From CAVPJW01 sp963705525 (GTDB taxonomy: Bacteria > Acidobacteriota > Vicinamibacteria > Vicinamibacterales > CAVPJW01), in NCBI GenBank assembly GCA_963705525.1, contig CAVPJW010000007.1:310001-374000 (forward strand): a DNA stretch of 64,000 bases, written 5' to 3'. How positions within the stretch are numbered: position 1 is the stretch's first letter; each line of letters begins with the position of its first letter. The notes under the pieces were generated by a model. That model searched no databases and was not told the DNA's origin. It saw nothing but the letters and a program-made list of their open reading frames with translations. Shown here piece after piece: positions 16,385 to 24,408 of the stretch. Position numbers and translations under genes: made by a program.

Positions 16385-17344
16385 GTGATCGAGGTCCAGA
16401 ACCTGACCAAGCGCTATGGTCGCGTGACCGCCGTTGACGACGTCAGCTTTCGAGTCGAGCGCGGCGAGATTCTCGGATTTCTCGGACCGAATGGCGCCGG
16501 CAAGACTACCACGATGCGCGTCCTCACCGGCTTCATGCCGGCGACGGAGGGCAAGGCCATCGTCGCCGGCTTCGACGTGTTCGAACAGCCACTTGAAGCG
16601 AAACGCCGAACGGGATACCTCCCTGAAACTCCACCGCTCTATCCCGACATGACCGTACGCGAATACCTGGAGTTCGTCTCCCGGATCAAGGGCGTGCCGA
16701 GAGGCGATCGGACGGCCCGGGTGAACCATGTCATGGAGCGCACTCGCGTCTCCGACATGGCGGAGCGGCACTGCGGCAAGCTCTCGAAGGGGTATCGTCA
16801 GCGCGTGGGGCTCGCGCAGGCGATCTTGCACAATCCCGACGTCCTCATCCTGGACGAGCCCACGGCCGGGCTGGATCCCAAGCAAATCATCGAGACGCGC
16901 GAGCTCATCAAGGAGCTCGCTGGCGATCACACCATCATCTTGAGCACGCACATCCTGCCGGAGGTTTCGCAGACCTGTCAGCGGGTGGTCATCATCAACC
17001 ACGGCCGCGTGGTGGCCGTGGACACACCCGACAATCTCACGGCCAGGTTGAAGGGATCGGAAACGATGTACGTGCAGGTCGAGGGAGACTCGGCTGTTGT
17101 GCTCTCCACACTGGAACGCCTGCCGGGCGTGACGCGCGTCACCGTGGCTGATCGGCGCGACGGCGTGGCCGGCTATGAAGTGGACAGCGAGCGCGGCCAC
17201 GACGTGCGCCGCGAGCTGGCACGGGCCGTCGTCAGCCACGACTGGGGCTTGCTGGAGCTGCGGCCGATGCGCATGAGCCTCGAGGAAATCTTCCTGTCCC
17301 TGACGACCGAGGAACAGCCGACGGAGGCGACACAGAATGGGTAA
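16385..17344 (+). CDS. ABC transporter ATPase, Gld-type cluster
   Basis: A cytosolic ATP-binding subunit of 319 residues. The Walker A motif GPNGAGKTT is near residue 34, followed by the signature LSKGYRQRVG and Walker B LILDEPTAGLD. It starts at GTG 16385 and overlaps the permease by eight bases. With the permease, GldG-like and DUF4340 proteins downstream it forms the cluster related to the gliding-motility ABC system of Bacteroidetes. That cluster is widespread outside gliders and its substrate is unknown. Confidence 0.88.
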   Translation: MIEVQNLTKRYGRVTAVDDVSFRVERGEILGFLGPNGAGKTTTMRVLTGFMPATEGKAIVAGFDVFEQPLEAKRRTGYLPETPPLYPDMTVREYLEFVSRIKGVPRGDRTARVNHVMERTRVSDMAERHCGKLSKGYRQRVGLAQAILHNPDVLILDEPTAGLDPKQIIETRELIKELAGDHTIILSTHILPEVSQTCQRVVIINHGRVVAVDTPDNLTARLKGSETMYVQVEGDSAVVLSTLERLPGVTRVTVADRRDGVAGYEVDSERGHDVRRELARAVVSHDWGLLELRPMRMSLEEIFLSLTTEEQPTEATQNG

Positions 17345-18107
17345 CGTCATTGCCATCGCCCGCAAGGAATTGCGGTCTTATTTCGCCTCGCCCATTGCCT
17401 ACGTCGTGATTGGTCTCTTCGCCCTGGTGTTCGGCTACTTCTACGCCACGATCCTGTACTTCTTCGTGCAGGAGAGCCTGCAGATGGGCCAGGGGATGGG
17501 CGGGCCCGAATCGGTCAACATCAACCAGATGATGATCCGGCCGCTGATGCTGAACGCGACGGTCGTCCTGCTCTTCGTCCTGCCTCTCATCACCATGCGG
17601 ACGTACAGCGAGGAGAAACGCTCCGGCACCATCGAGCTGCTCCTGACGTCCCCCGTCACCGATTTTCAGATCATCCTCGGAAAATTCTTCGGCGCATTGG
17701 CGCTCTACGCCACGATGCTGCTGGTGACGGGATTCCACGTAGGTCTCCTCTTCATCTACGGCCGGCCTGAGTGGAAGCCCGTGCTCACCACGTACCTGGG
17801 ACTGCTCCTTCTGGGCGGCTGCTTCATCTCGGTCGGCCTCTTCATCTCGAGCCTGACCAAGAATCAGATCGTCGCGGGGATGATCACGTTCGCCGTGTTC
17901 CTGCTCCTCTGGGTCATCAACTGGTTCGGAAACGGCGCGGGACCGACTGGCGAGAAGATCCTCAACTACCTGTCGATCACCGAGCACTTCGAGGACTTCG
18001 TCAAAGGCGTCATCGACACAAAACATCTCGTCTACTACATCAGCTTCATCACCTTCGGCCTCTTTTTGACGATGAAGTCGGTGGATAGTGAGAGGTGGAG
18101 GGGATAG
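17337..18107 (+). CDS. ABC-2 type permease, Gld-type cluster
   Basis: A membrane protein of 256 residues with about six predicted helices, the first being PIAYVVIGLFALVFGYFYAT. The conserved RTYSEEKRSGTIELLLTSPV loop marks the ABC-2 family and is the likely contact with the ATPase. It overlaps the ATPase gene and is separated from the GldG-like gene by a 146-base gap containing repeats. Confidence 0.87.
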   Translation: MGNVIAIARKELRSYFASPIAYVVIGLFALVFGYFYATILYFFVQESLQMGQGMGGPESVNINQMMIRPLMLNATVVLLFVLPLITMRTYSEEKRSGTIELLLTSPVTDFQIILGKFFGALALYATMLLVTGFHVGLLFIYGRPEWKPVLTTYLGLLLLGGCFISVGLFISSLTKNQIVAGMITFAVFLLLWVINWFGNGAGPTGEKILNYLSITEHFEDFVKGVIDTKHLVYYISFITFGLFLTMKSVDSERWRG

Positions 18108-18116
18108 GGAGATCCT

Positions 18117-18235
18117 TGTAGTTCTTGGTTCCTGGTTCTTAGTTCTTAGTAGTTCCCAGCTGAGAGATGAAAGCTGATGGCTCAGAGCGGACTGCGGACT
18201 GGTAACCGACAACTGATAACTGATAACGACACCGT
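18117..18235. repeat. 7-nt degenerate tandem arrays, two families
   Basis: The first part repeats GTTCTTG-like heptamers (GTTCTTG, GTTCCTG, GTTCTTA, GTTCTTA). The second part repeats ACAACTG/ATAACTG heptamers. Both keep a 7-nt period. The patch fills most of the gap inside the Gld-type operon. Confidence 0.7.
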
Positions 18236-18253
18236 GCATCGGCTACATACATC

Positions 18254-19849
18254 ATGATTCAGAGAATCCTCAGCATCATTGGTTGGCTGGGCACTGCCCT
18301 GGTCTTCGGGGCCCTGGCGATCCGCTTTCTGAAGCCCGAGTGGCAGCAATACGCCCAATGGGGCGCGTGGGCCGGTCTGGCCTGCGTGCTCTTGTACACG
18401 GCCGGCCAGTGGCGGGACATCGCGCGCACGTTTCAGCGGCGCCAGACGCGATTCGGCGCGCTCGCCGGCGCCAGCGTCCTCATCGTGCTCGGCATCCTGA
18501 TCGCCGTCAACTACCTCTCCAGCCGGCGCAACAAGCGCTGGGATCTCACGTCGTCCCAGGTCTACAGCCTGTCGGATCAGACGAAGAAGGTGCTGGGAAG
18601 CCTCGACAGCCCGACGAAGGTGCTCGTTTTCGCGCAGGAGCGCGACTTTCCACGCTTTCGCGATCGGTTGAGCGAGTACGAATACAACAGCAAGAATCTC
18701 TCGGTTGAATACATCGACGCCGACAAGAAACCCTCGCTCGTGCGACAGTACCAGGTCCAGAGTTACGGCACCGTGGTCTTCGAATACAAGGGCCGAACCG
18801 AGCGCGTGACGGCCGACGCGGAGCAGGACCTCACGAACGGCCTCATCAAGGTCGTGTCGGGCTCTCAGAAGAAGATTTATTTCGTTCAAGGCCACGGCGA
18901 GAAAGACACCGGGAGCAGCGACCGGACCGGCTACAGCGCCATTGCAGCGGCGCTCGGACGCGAGAACTTTGCCATCGACAAGCTCGTGCTGGCTCAGGCC
19001 GGCAAGATTCCCGACGATGCCTCTCTCATCGTCGTCGCGGGTCCGACGACGGACTATTTCACGGGCGAGATCGATCTCTTGCGGAAGTACGTGGAGGGTG
19101 GCGGCAAGCTCCTCTGCATGCTGGATCCGCCCGATAAGGTCATCAAGACGCCGCTGCCCAATCTCGTCGAGTTCCTGCACGAATGGGACTTTCAGATCGG
19201 CACAAACGTCGTCGTGGACGCGAGTGGTCTTGGACGGCTCATCGGCACCGACGCATCAGTTCCACTCGCCGCGAACTATCCGTCGCATCCCATCACGGAT
19301 CGTTTCAGCGTGCTGACGGGCTACCCGCTCGCCCGCTCGGTGGTTCCGGTCGGAGGGGGCGTAAACGGGAGGAGCGCGCAAACCTTCATTGAGACGAGCC
19401 CCAACAGCTGGGCCGAAAATGACATCGAGGATCTGTTCGCGACCGGCAAGGTCGAACTGAACGAAGCGAAGGGCGACAAGAAGGGGCCCGTGTCGATCGG
19501 GGCGGCGGTGAGCATGCCCGTCAACTCCGCAACACCTGCGCCTCCGCCCGCACTCTCTCCGGAGAAGGCGGACGCGCCAAAGCCCGAGTCGCGCGTGGTG
19601 GTCGTCGGCGATTCCGACTTTGCGACCAACAGCGTGCTCGGGATTCAGGGCAACTCGGACATGTTCATGAACATCGTCAACTGGCTGGCGCAGCAGGAGA
19701 ACTTCATCGCGATCCGGCCACGCCAGGCGGAAGATCGCCGCATCACGCTCACCGCCGACCAGCAGCGGCGCATCACCTGGTTGTCACTCCTCATCGTGCC
19801 GGGCCTGATCATCGGATCCGGCGTCTACAGCTGGTGGCGGAGGCGGTAA
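18254..19849 (+). CDS. GldG-family auxiliary protein of ABC exporter
   Basis: The 531-residue protein has two N-terminal membrane helices (one around VLIVLGILIAVNYLSSRRN), a large external domain and a C-terminal helix followed by a basic tail (SWWRRR). The external part contains KIYFVQGHGEKDTG and DASLIVVAGPTTDY, typical of the GldG/ABC-type uncharacterised transport domain, and a proline-rich patch near 418-430. It ends one base before the DUF4340 gene starts. Confidence 0.82.
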   Translation: MIQRILSIIGWLGTALVFGALAIRFLKPEWQQYAQWGAWAGLACVLLYTAGQWRDIARTFQRRQTRFGALAGASVLIVLGILIAVNYLSSRRNKRWDLTSSQVYSLSDQTKKVLGSLDSPTKVLVFAQERDFPRFRDRLSEYEYNSKNLSVEYIDADKKPSLVRQYQVQSYGTVVFEYKGRTERVTADAEQDLTNGLIKVVSGSQKKIYFVQGHGEKDTGSSDRTGYSAIAAALGRENFAIDKLVLAQAGKIPDDASLIVVAGPTTDYFTGEIDLLRKYVEGGGKLLCMLDPPDKVIKTPLPNLVEFLHEWDFQIGTNVVVDASGLGRLIGTDASVPLAANYPSHPITDRFSVLTGYPLARSVVPVGGGVNGRSAQTFIETSPNSWAENDIEDLFATGKVELNEAKGDKKGPVSIGAAVSMPVNSATPAPPPALSPEKADAPKPESRVVVVGDSDFATNSVLGIQGNSDMFMNIVNWLAQQENFIAIRPRQAEDRRITLTADQQRRITWLSLLIVPGLIIGSGVYSWWRRR

Positions 19850-21187
19850 ATGCGCGGCTTTCGTTCGACGCTCATCCTCTTTGTCGTACTCGCCGGTCTT
19901 GGCGGCTACATCTACTTCATCGACTCCAAGAAGGAGCCCGATTCCGATCTCACCGAGAAGAAAGACAAGGTCTTCTCGGTCGAGGCCGACAAGATCGAGG
20001 AGCTGGCGATCAGGGGCACCTCGGGCACGACGTCGCTCAAGAAGACTGGCGGGAAGTGGGAGCTGACCGCGCCTGAGGCTGCCGCGGCGGACGAGTCAGA
20101 AGTTTCAGGCATCACGTCGAATATCGCCTCGCTCGAGATCCAGCGGGTCGTCGAGGAGAACGCCGCCGACCTGAAGGAATTCGGCCTCTTCGAACCACGG
20201 ATCGACCTCGGTTTCAAGGCCGCCGGCGACAAGGACTTCAGGCACCTGTTGATCGGCGACAAGACCGGAACGGGCGGCGATCTCTACGCGAAGTTTCCCG
20301 ACAAGAAACGTGTCTTCCTGATCTCCAGCTATCTCGACGGCACGTTCAATAAGGCGACCTTCGATTTGCGCGATAAGACGATCCTGAAGTTCGACCGCGA
20401 CAAGATCGACGCCGTCGAGTTGACCACCGGAAAAGGTTCCGTGTCGATGGCGCGATCGTCCGGCGAATGGATGATCACCGCACCCGTCCGGGCGCGCGGT
20501 GACTACGGCACCATCGAGGGCATCGTCAGCAAGCTGCAGTCGGCGCAGATGAAGTCGATCATGGCCCCCACGGCCACCGACCTCAAGGCGTACGGGCTGG
20601 ACAAGCCGGATCTGGCGGTCACGGTCTCGGCCGGGAGCTCGAGGGCGACCCTGACCGTCGGCAAGGCCGCGCCGGATGGACACCTCTACGCCCACGATGC
20701 GTCGCGCCCGATGATCTTCGCGATCGAGAAGAGCGTGCTCGACGACATGAGCAAACCGGTGGACGATTTCCGCCGGAAGGATCTCTTCGAGTTCCGATCG
20801 TTCAACGCCAACCGCATCGACATCGTCCGGGGACACGACACCGTGTCGTTTGAGAAAACCAAGGGCTCCGGCAAGGACGCCGAGGAGAAGTGGCGGCAGG
20901 TGGCACCGGCAGCCAAAGACGTCGATCAGAGCAAGATGGACGGTCTCCTCTCGAAGCTGTCGAACCTGCGCGCCCAGTCATTTGCCGATGCGAAGACAGC
21001 GACGGGGCTGGCTGCACCGGCGGCCGTGGTGACCGTGAAGTTCGACGAGAACAAGAAGCAGGAACAGGTCTCGTTTGGTCGTGTCGGAACCGACGTGTTT
21101 GCCGGCCGGAAGGAGGAGCCTGGTGCGGCCAAGCTCGACGCCGCCGAGTTCGATGGCGCGCTCAAGGCTCTTGACGAACTCAAATAG
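19850..21187 (+). CDS. DUF4340 domain protein
   Basis: The 445-residue protein has one N-terminal membrane helix (STLILFVVLAGLGGYIYF) and repeated beta-rich domains of DUF4340 type. Repeated W-x-(L/I)-x-x-P elements such as GKWELTAP and GEWMITAP mark the repeats, and LKEFGL and LKAYGL mark their other ends. It usually accompanies GldG-type proteins at the cell surface. No enzyme motif is visible. Confidence 0.8.
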   Translation: MRGFRSTLILFVVLAGLGGYIYFIDSKKEPDSDLTEKKDKVFSVEADKIEELAIRGTSGTTSLKKTGGKWELTAPEAAAADESEVSGITSNIASLEIQRVVEENAADLKEFGLFEPRIDLGFKAAGDKDFRHLLIGDKTGTGGDLYAKFPDKKRVFLISSYLDGTFNKATFDLRDKTILKFDRDKIDAVELTTGKGSVSMARSSGEWMITAPVRARGDYGTIEGIVSKLQSAQMKSIMAPTATDLKAYGLDKPDLAVTVSAGSSRATLTVGKAAPDGHLYAHDASRPMIFAIEKSVLDDMSKPVDDFRRKDLFEFRSFNANRIDIVRGHDTVSFEKTKGSGKDAEEKWRQVAPAAKDVDQSKMDGLLSKLSNLRAQSFADAKTATGLAAPAAVVTVKFDENKKQEQVSFGRVGTDVFAGRKEEPGAAKLDAAEFDGALKALDELK

Positions 21188-22718
21188 ACGGGCCGACGCC
21201 CGTCGTCGCGTCTCGCTCCGTCGCGTCCTGGTCGCGGCGCTCCTGTTCGCTCCGCCCGCGTGCGCGCACCGTCCACCCGCGACGACGCCCGCTCCTCAGT
21301 CATCCATCGCCGTTCGTCGTCTCCCCCTGCCTATCCTCCGGAGCGATCTGGAGAGCCTGTTCGCGGATCCCGTGCTCGATCGCGCCTCGTGGGCCGTCGT
21401 CGTGCAGTCGCTCGACAGCGGCGAGGTGCTCTACAGCTTCAACGCGCTGAAGCTGATGATGCCTGCGTCAAACATGAAGATCCTGACGCTGGCCGCTGCG
21501 GCCGAGCGGCTCGGATGGGACTATCAGTTCGAGACGCATGTGCTGACATCGGGCGAGGTGGATCGGGACGGCGTGCTGCACGGCGACCTCATCGTACGAG
21601 GGAGCGGCGATCCAACCATCGGCTGTCGATCGGACGAGCAGCGCAGCGCGTTCGACTCCTGGGTCAAGGCACTCGGGAAGGCGGGCATCCGGTCCGTCAC
21701 CGGACGGATCATCGGAGACGATCGCGCCTTCGACGGCGAGTCGCTTGGCGCCGGGTGGGCATGGGATTACCTGGGCTACGGCTATGCCGCGCCTATCGGC
21801 GCGCTCCCTTACAACGACGACACGGTGGACCTGACCATCCGTGCGGGCAGAACCGAGGGCCAGCCGGTCGACATCGACGCGCGTCCTGCCGACAGCGGTC
21901 TGGTCGTCGTGAATCACGCCGTGACCGCGGCCGCAGGCTCGACCACCGACATCGCCCTGCATCGGATCCCATCCAGTTCGGTCGTCGAAGTCACCGGCAC
22001 GGTTCCCGCAGGAGCACCTGAGTTCATCGAGACGGCCTCGGTTGACAACCCCACGGACTTCTTTGCGCGCGCCTTCCGACAGGCGCTCATCAGCCACGGC
22101 ATTTCAGTGGAGGGCCCCGCGCTCGATATCGATGCCACGATGCCGCTTGATCACGGCATTGAGCGAGTGGTGGTCTCGCATAAGTCACCGGCCATTCGAG
22201 ACATCGGCACGACGCTGATGAAGGTGAGCCAGAATCTCTATGCCGAGATCCTGCTCAGGACGATGGCCAGCCAGAACGGAACGGGGACTGTCGAGGCCGG
22301 GCGGCGGATTGTCACGGAGATTCTCGCGGGCTGGGGAGTCGGAAGCGACAGCTTCGTGATGTACGACGGGTCGGGCCTATCCCGCTACAACTATGTCACC
22401 GCCGACACGCTCGTCAAGATTCTCAAACAGATGTACGAGGACCCCAGGCATCGAGAGAACTTCATGGCGACGCTGCCGATCGGCGCGCGGGACGGATCGC
22501 TGGCGAACCGATTCAAGGGGACGAGAGCCGAGGGGGCTGTGCGGGCGAAGACGGGCTCGATTGCCAACGTCCGGTCGCTCTCAGGATACGTGCAGACCGC
22601 GGATGGCGAGCCCCTCGTATTTTCGATGCTCGTAAATCACTTTACGGCCCCGCAGTCGAGCATCGATGCGCTCACCGATCGGGTCGTCGCAAAGCTGGCG
22701 GAGTTCAGCAGGAGGTGA
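21153..22718 (+). CDS. dacB: D-alanyl-D-alanine carboxypeptidase/endopeptidase, PBP4 (DacB) type
   Basis: This periplasmic class C penicillin-binding protein of about 521 residues trims or cuts peptidoglycan peptides. The active-site motifs are SNMK (in MPASNMKIL), the second motif region YDGSGLSRYN and KTGS near the C-terminus. A secretion signal (VLVAALLFAPPACAH) follows an arginine-rich start. ATG 21153 is chosen; it overlaps the DUF4340 gene by 35 bases, so coupling with the exporter cluster is possible. The frame is open further upstream. Confidence 0.87.
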   Translation: MARSRLLTNSNRRADARRRVSLRRVLVAALLFAPPACAHRPPATTPAPQSSIAVRRLPLPILRSDLESLFADPVLDRASWAVVVQSLDSGEVLYSFNALKLMMPASNMKILTLAAAAERLGWDYQFETHVLTSGEVDRDGVLHGDLIVRGSGDPTIGCRSDEQRSAFDSWVKALGKAGIRSVTGRIIGDDRAFDGESLGAGWAWDYLGYGYAAPIGALPYNDDTVDLTIRAGRTEGQPVDIDARPADSGLVVVNHAVTAAAGSTTDIALHRIPSSSVVEVTGTVPAGAPEFIETASVDNPTDFFARAFRQALISHGISVEGPALDIDATMPLDHGIERVVVSHKSPAIRDIGTTLMKVSQNLYAEILLRTMASQNGTGTVEAGRRIVTEILAGWGVGSDSFVMYDGSGLSRYNYVTADTLVKILKQMYEDPRHRENFMATLPIGARDGSLANRFKGTRAEGAVRAKTGSIANVRSLSGYVQTADGEPLVFSMLVNHFTAPQSSIDALTDRVVAKLAEFSRR

Positions 22719-22724
22719 CAAGAA

Positions 22725-22765
22725 ATAGTTCTTGGTTCCTGGTTCTTAGTGCTTAGTGCTGTTCC
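22725..22765. repeat. 7-nt GTTCTTG-family array
   Basis: Heptamers AGTTCTT, GGTTCCT, GGTTCTT, AGTGCTT, AGTGCTG follow one another between the convergent dacB and alaX-like genes. The array just overlaps the last codons of the alaX-like gene. Confidence 0.65.
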
Positions 22766-23958
22766 GATCTCCATCTCGCTAGCATCTCTCGCACTGCTTC
22801 GATAATTGTCGCCGGCGGCGCCTGCAATCCTCCGGCCTGAGCGAGTTCTTTGGTCCCGCCACCTCGTCCGCCGAATGTCGTCGCAACCTCCTTGACGAAG
22901 GCGGACGCATCGAGGGCGACGTCGGCGGATCGGGCGACCGCCACCAATGATGGCGGCCCACCCGACGTGAGAACCGCGATCGACGACGGCCTCTCTGCGA
23001 TCTTGGTGGCAACGCTCTTCAGCCCCTGCGCGTCCCACCCATCGAGCGCCTCGGCCACCAGAGTCGTCGATCCGATCGTCACGCCTCCTCGGGCGAGGCG
23101 TTCGGCCTCGTGGCCGACCAACTGCTCCTGAAGATGTTTTATCGCGCGCCGCGTGTCCCGGCTCTCGTTCTGGAGGCGTTCGACCGCTGACGGGATTTCG
23201 CCGGACTGCACGGACAGCAGCCGTGAACTGTCGGCCACGATGTCGCGCAGCGTGCCGAAGGCCCTGAGCGCGCGACCGCCGCACACGAAATGCACGCGCA
23301 TGCCGCCCTTGAAGCGCTCCCATGCACTGATGGCAATGATGCCGACGGCGCCGGTCCAATTGACGTGCGTGCCGCCGCACGCGGAGAGATCGAAGTCGGC
23401 GACCTCGATCAGCCGCAGCAGGCCATCGCGGCCAGGTTCCTTCCTGAGCGGCAGCTTCAGGGCTTCCTCGCGGCTCGCGAAACGGATTGTGACCGGCCGA
23501 TTCTCCCAAACCACGCGATTGGCTTCGCTCACCGCCTCCACGATCGCGTCACGCGGAAGCTCGCGCTGCAGGTCGATAGTGGAGCTCTCGGCGCCCAGAT
23601 GGAAGCTGACCGTGGCCGCGTGGTGACATCGTTCAAATGCGGCCGACAGAATGTGCTGGCCGGTATGCTGCTGCATGTGATCGAAGCGCCTGGCCCAGTC
23701 GATCGCCGCCTCGACCTCACGGCCTGGCTCCAGCTCCCTGTCGATAACGTGGCCGATCGATCCATCCTCGAGGTCCACGACATCAACTACCTGCACGCCG
23801 CCGAGAGCGCCGGTATCGAATGGCTGACCGCCAGATGTCGGATAGAAGGCGGTGCGATCGAGAATCGCCAGCCATTTGTCGTCCCGCCGGCCCACTTGCT
23901 GGACGATGGCTTTGAAGGATGAGAGATAGGGATCCTGGTAGTAGAGTCGCTCGGTCAT
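22753..23958 (-). CDS. Alanyl-tRNA editing protein (AlaX-like, with DHHA1 domain)
   Basis: The 401-residue protein resembles the editing and C-terminal parts of alanyl-tRNA synthetase without the catalytic domain. It should hydrolyse mischarged tRNA(Ala). The zinc ligands are in HTGQHIL and CGGTH, and the early GGQPFDTG stretch is the editing-domain start. The C-terminal third, with TFGGRGGGTKELAQAGG, is a DHHA1-type domain, as in long AlaX proteins. It is divergent from the selenoprotein candidate. Confidence 0.88.
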   Translation of the reverse strand: MTERLYYQDPYLSSFKAIVQQVGRRDDKWLAILDRTAFYPTSGGQPFDTGALGGVQVVDVVDLEDGSIGHVIDRELEPGREVEAAIDWARRFDHMQQHTGQHILSAAFERCHHAATVSFHLGAESSTIDLQRELPRDAIVEAVSEANRVVWENRPVTIRFASREEALKLPLRKEPGRDGLLRLIEVADFDLSACGGTHVNWTGAVGIIAISAWERFKGGMRVHFVCGGRALRAFGTLRDIVADSSRLLSVQSGEIPSAVERLQNESRDTRRAIKHLQEQLVGHEAERLARGGVTIGSTTLVAEALDGWDAQGLKSVATKIAERPSSIAVLTSGGPPSLVAVARSADVALDASAFVKEVATTFGGRGGGTKELAQAGGLQAPPATIIEAVREMLARWRSEQH

Positions 23959-23973
23959 TTCGGATAACGATCT

Positions 23974-24028
23974 TAGGTCAAAGGGTCAAAAAGTCGAAGG
24001 GTCTAAGGGTCCAGGGGTCGAACGGTGG
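23974..24028. repeat. 8-nt AAGGGTCG-family array
   Basis: Units such as AAGGGTCA, AAAAGTCG, AAGGGTCT, AAGGGTCC and AGGGGTCG run with a strict 8-nt period between the divergent alaX-like gene and the selenoprotein candidate. The same unit appears inside the DUF72 gene about 700 bases away. Confidence 0.75.
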
Positions 24029-24063
24029 AAGCGATAGAGCTAGAATTGTTGAGGGGAGCCGAG

Positions 24064-24408
24064 ATGTCCAAGCCCGTCTTCTACTGGAAACCCACGTGAA
24101 CCACCTGCCGAAATGCCAGAAGTTTTCTGGATGAGTTGAAGGTCGATCTCGAGGAGCGAGACATCAATCGGGAACCGCCAAGCCGAGAGTTCCTCGAGCA
24201 ACAGATCGATGAGAAGAATTTTCTCGACTTCGTGAGCAAGCGCAGCCCCGTGTTCAAGACGAGGCCGCTTCCGCGATCGAAGAAAGAAGCCATCGATCTG
24301 ATGATGAAACAGCCGAACCTGATCCGGCGGCCGATCGTCGTCAAAGGATCGCGGGTGATCTTCGGGTTCGACAAGGACGCGTATAAGACGTTGAAGAAGC
24401 CCTCGTGA
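24064..24408 (+). CDS. ArsC/Spx-like thioredoxin-fold protein, candidate selenoprotein with in-frame TGA
   Basis: ATG 24064 follows GAGGGGA at good spacing. The frame reads MSKPVFYWKPT, then TGA at 24097-24099, then TTCRNARSFLDEL and on to a stop at 24408, 114 residues in all. The ArsC/Spx/YffB-like family normally has KPTCTTCRKA here, so TGA stands exactly at the first Cys of the CxxC redox motif (residue 12), giving UxxC. A hairpin at 24116-24130 fits a bacterial SECIS. The rest of the family pattern (RDINREPPSREFL, IRRPIVVKG) is intact. A nonsense change or sequencing error is the alternative, but the position makes selenocysteine the better reading. The stop overlaps the DUF72 start. Confidence 0.75.
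24116..24130 (+). promoter_or_regulatory. Candidate bacterial SECIS hairpin
   Basis: CCAGAA and TTCTGG form a 6-bp stem with apical loop GTT. The stem begins 16 bases after the TGA and the loop G is 22 bases after it. This falls inside the usual bacterial SECIS window, and G followed by U in the apical loop matches the known requirement for SelB binding. The pairing is short, so folding should be tested. Confidence 0.6.

Noticed and set aside
24097..24099. Plain nonsense mutation in the ArsC-like gene
   Set aside because: Not excluded, but less likely than selenocysteine, because the codon is exactly the redox Cys and a SECIS-like hairpin follows.
23919..24134. Plus-strand 71-codon frame over the 8-nt array and the start of the ArsC-like gene
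   Set aside because: It translates repeat sequence and reads the ArsC-like gene in the wrong frame.
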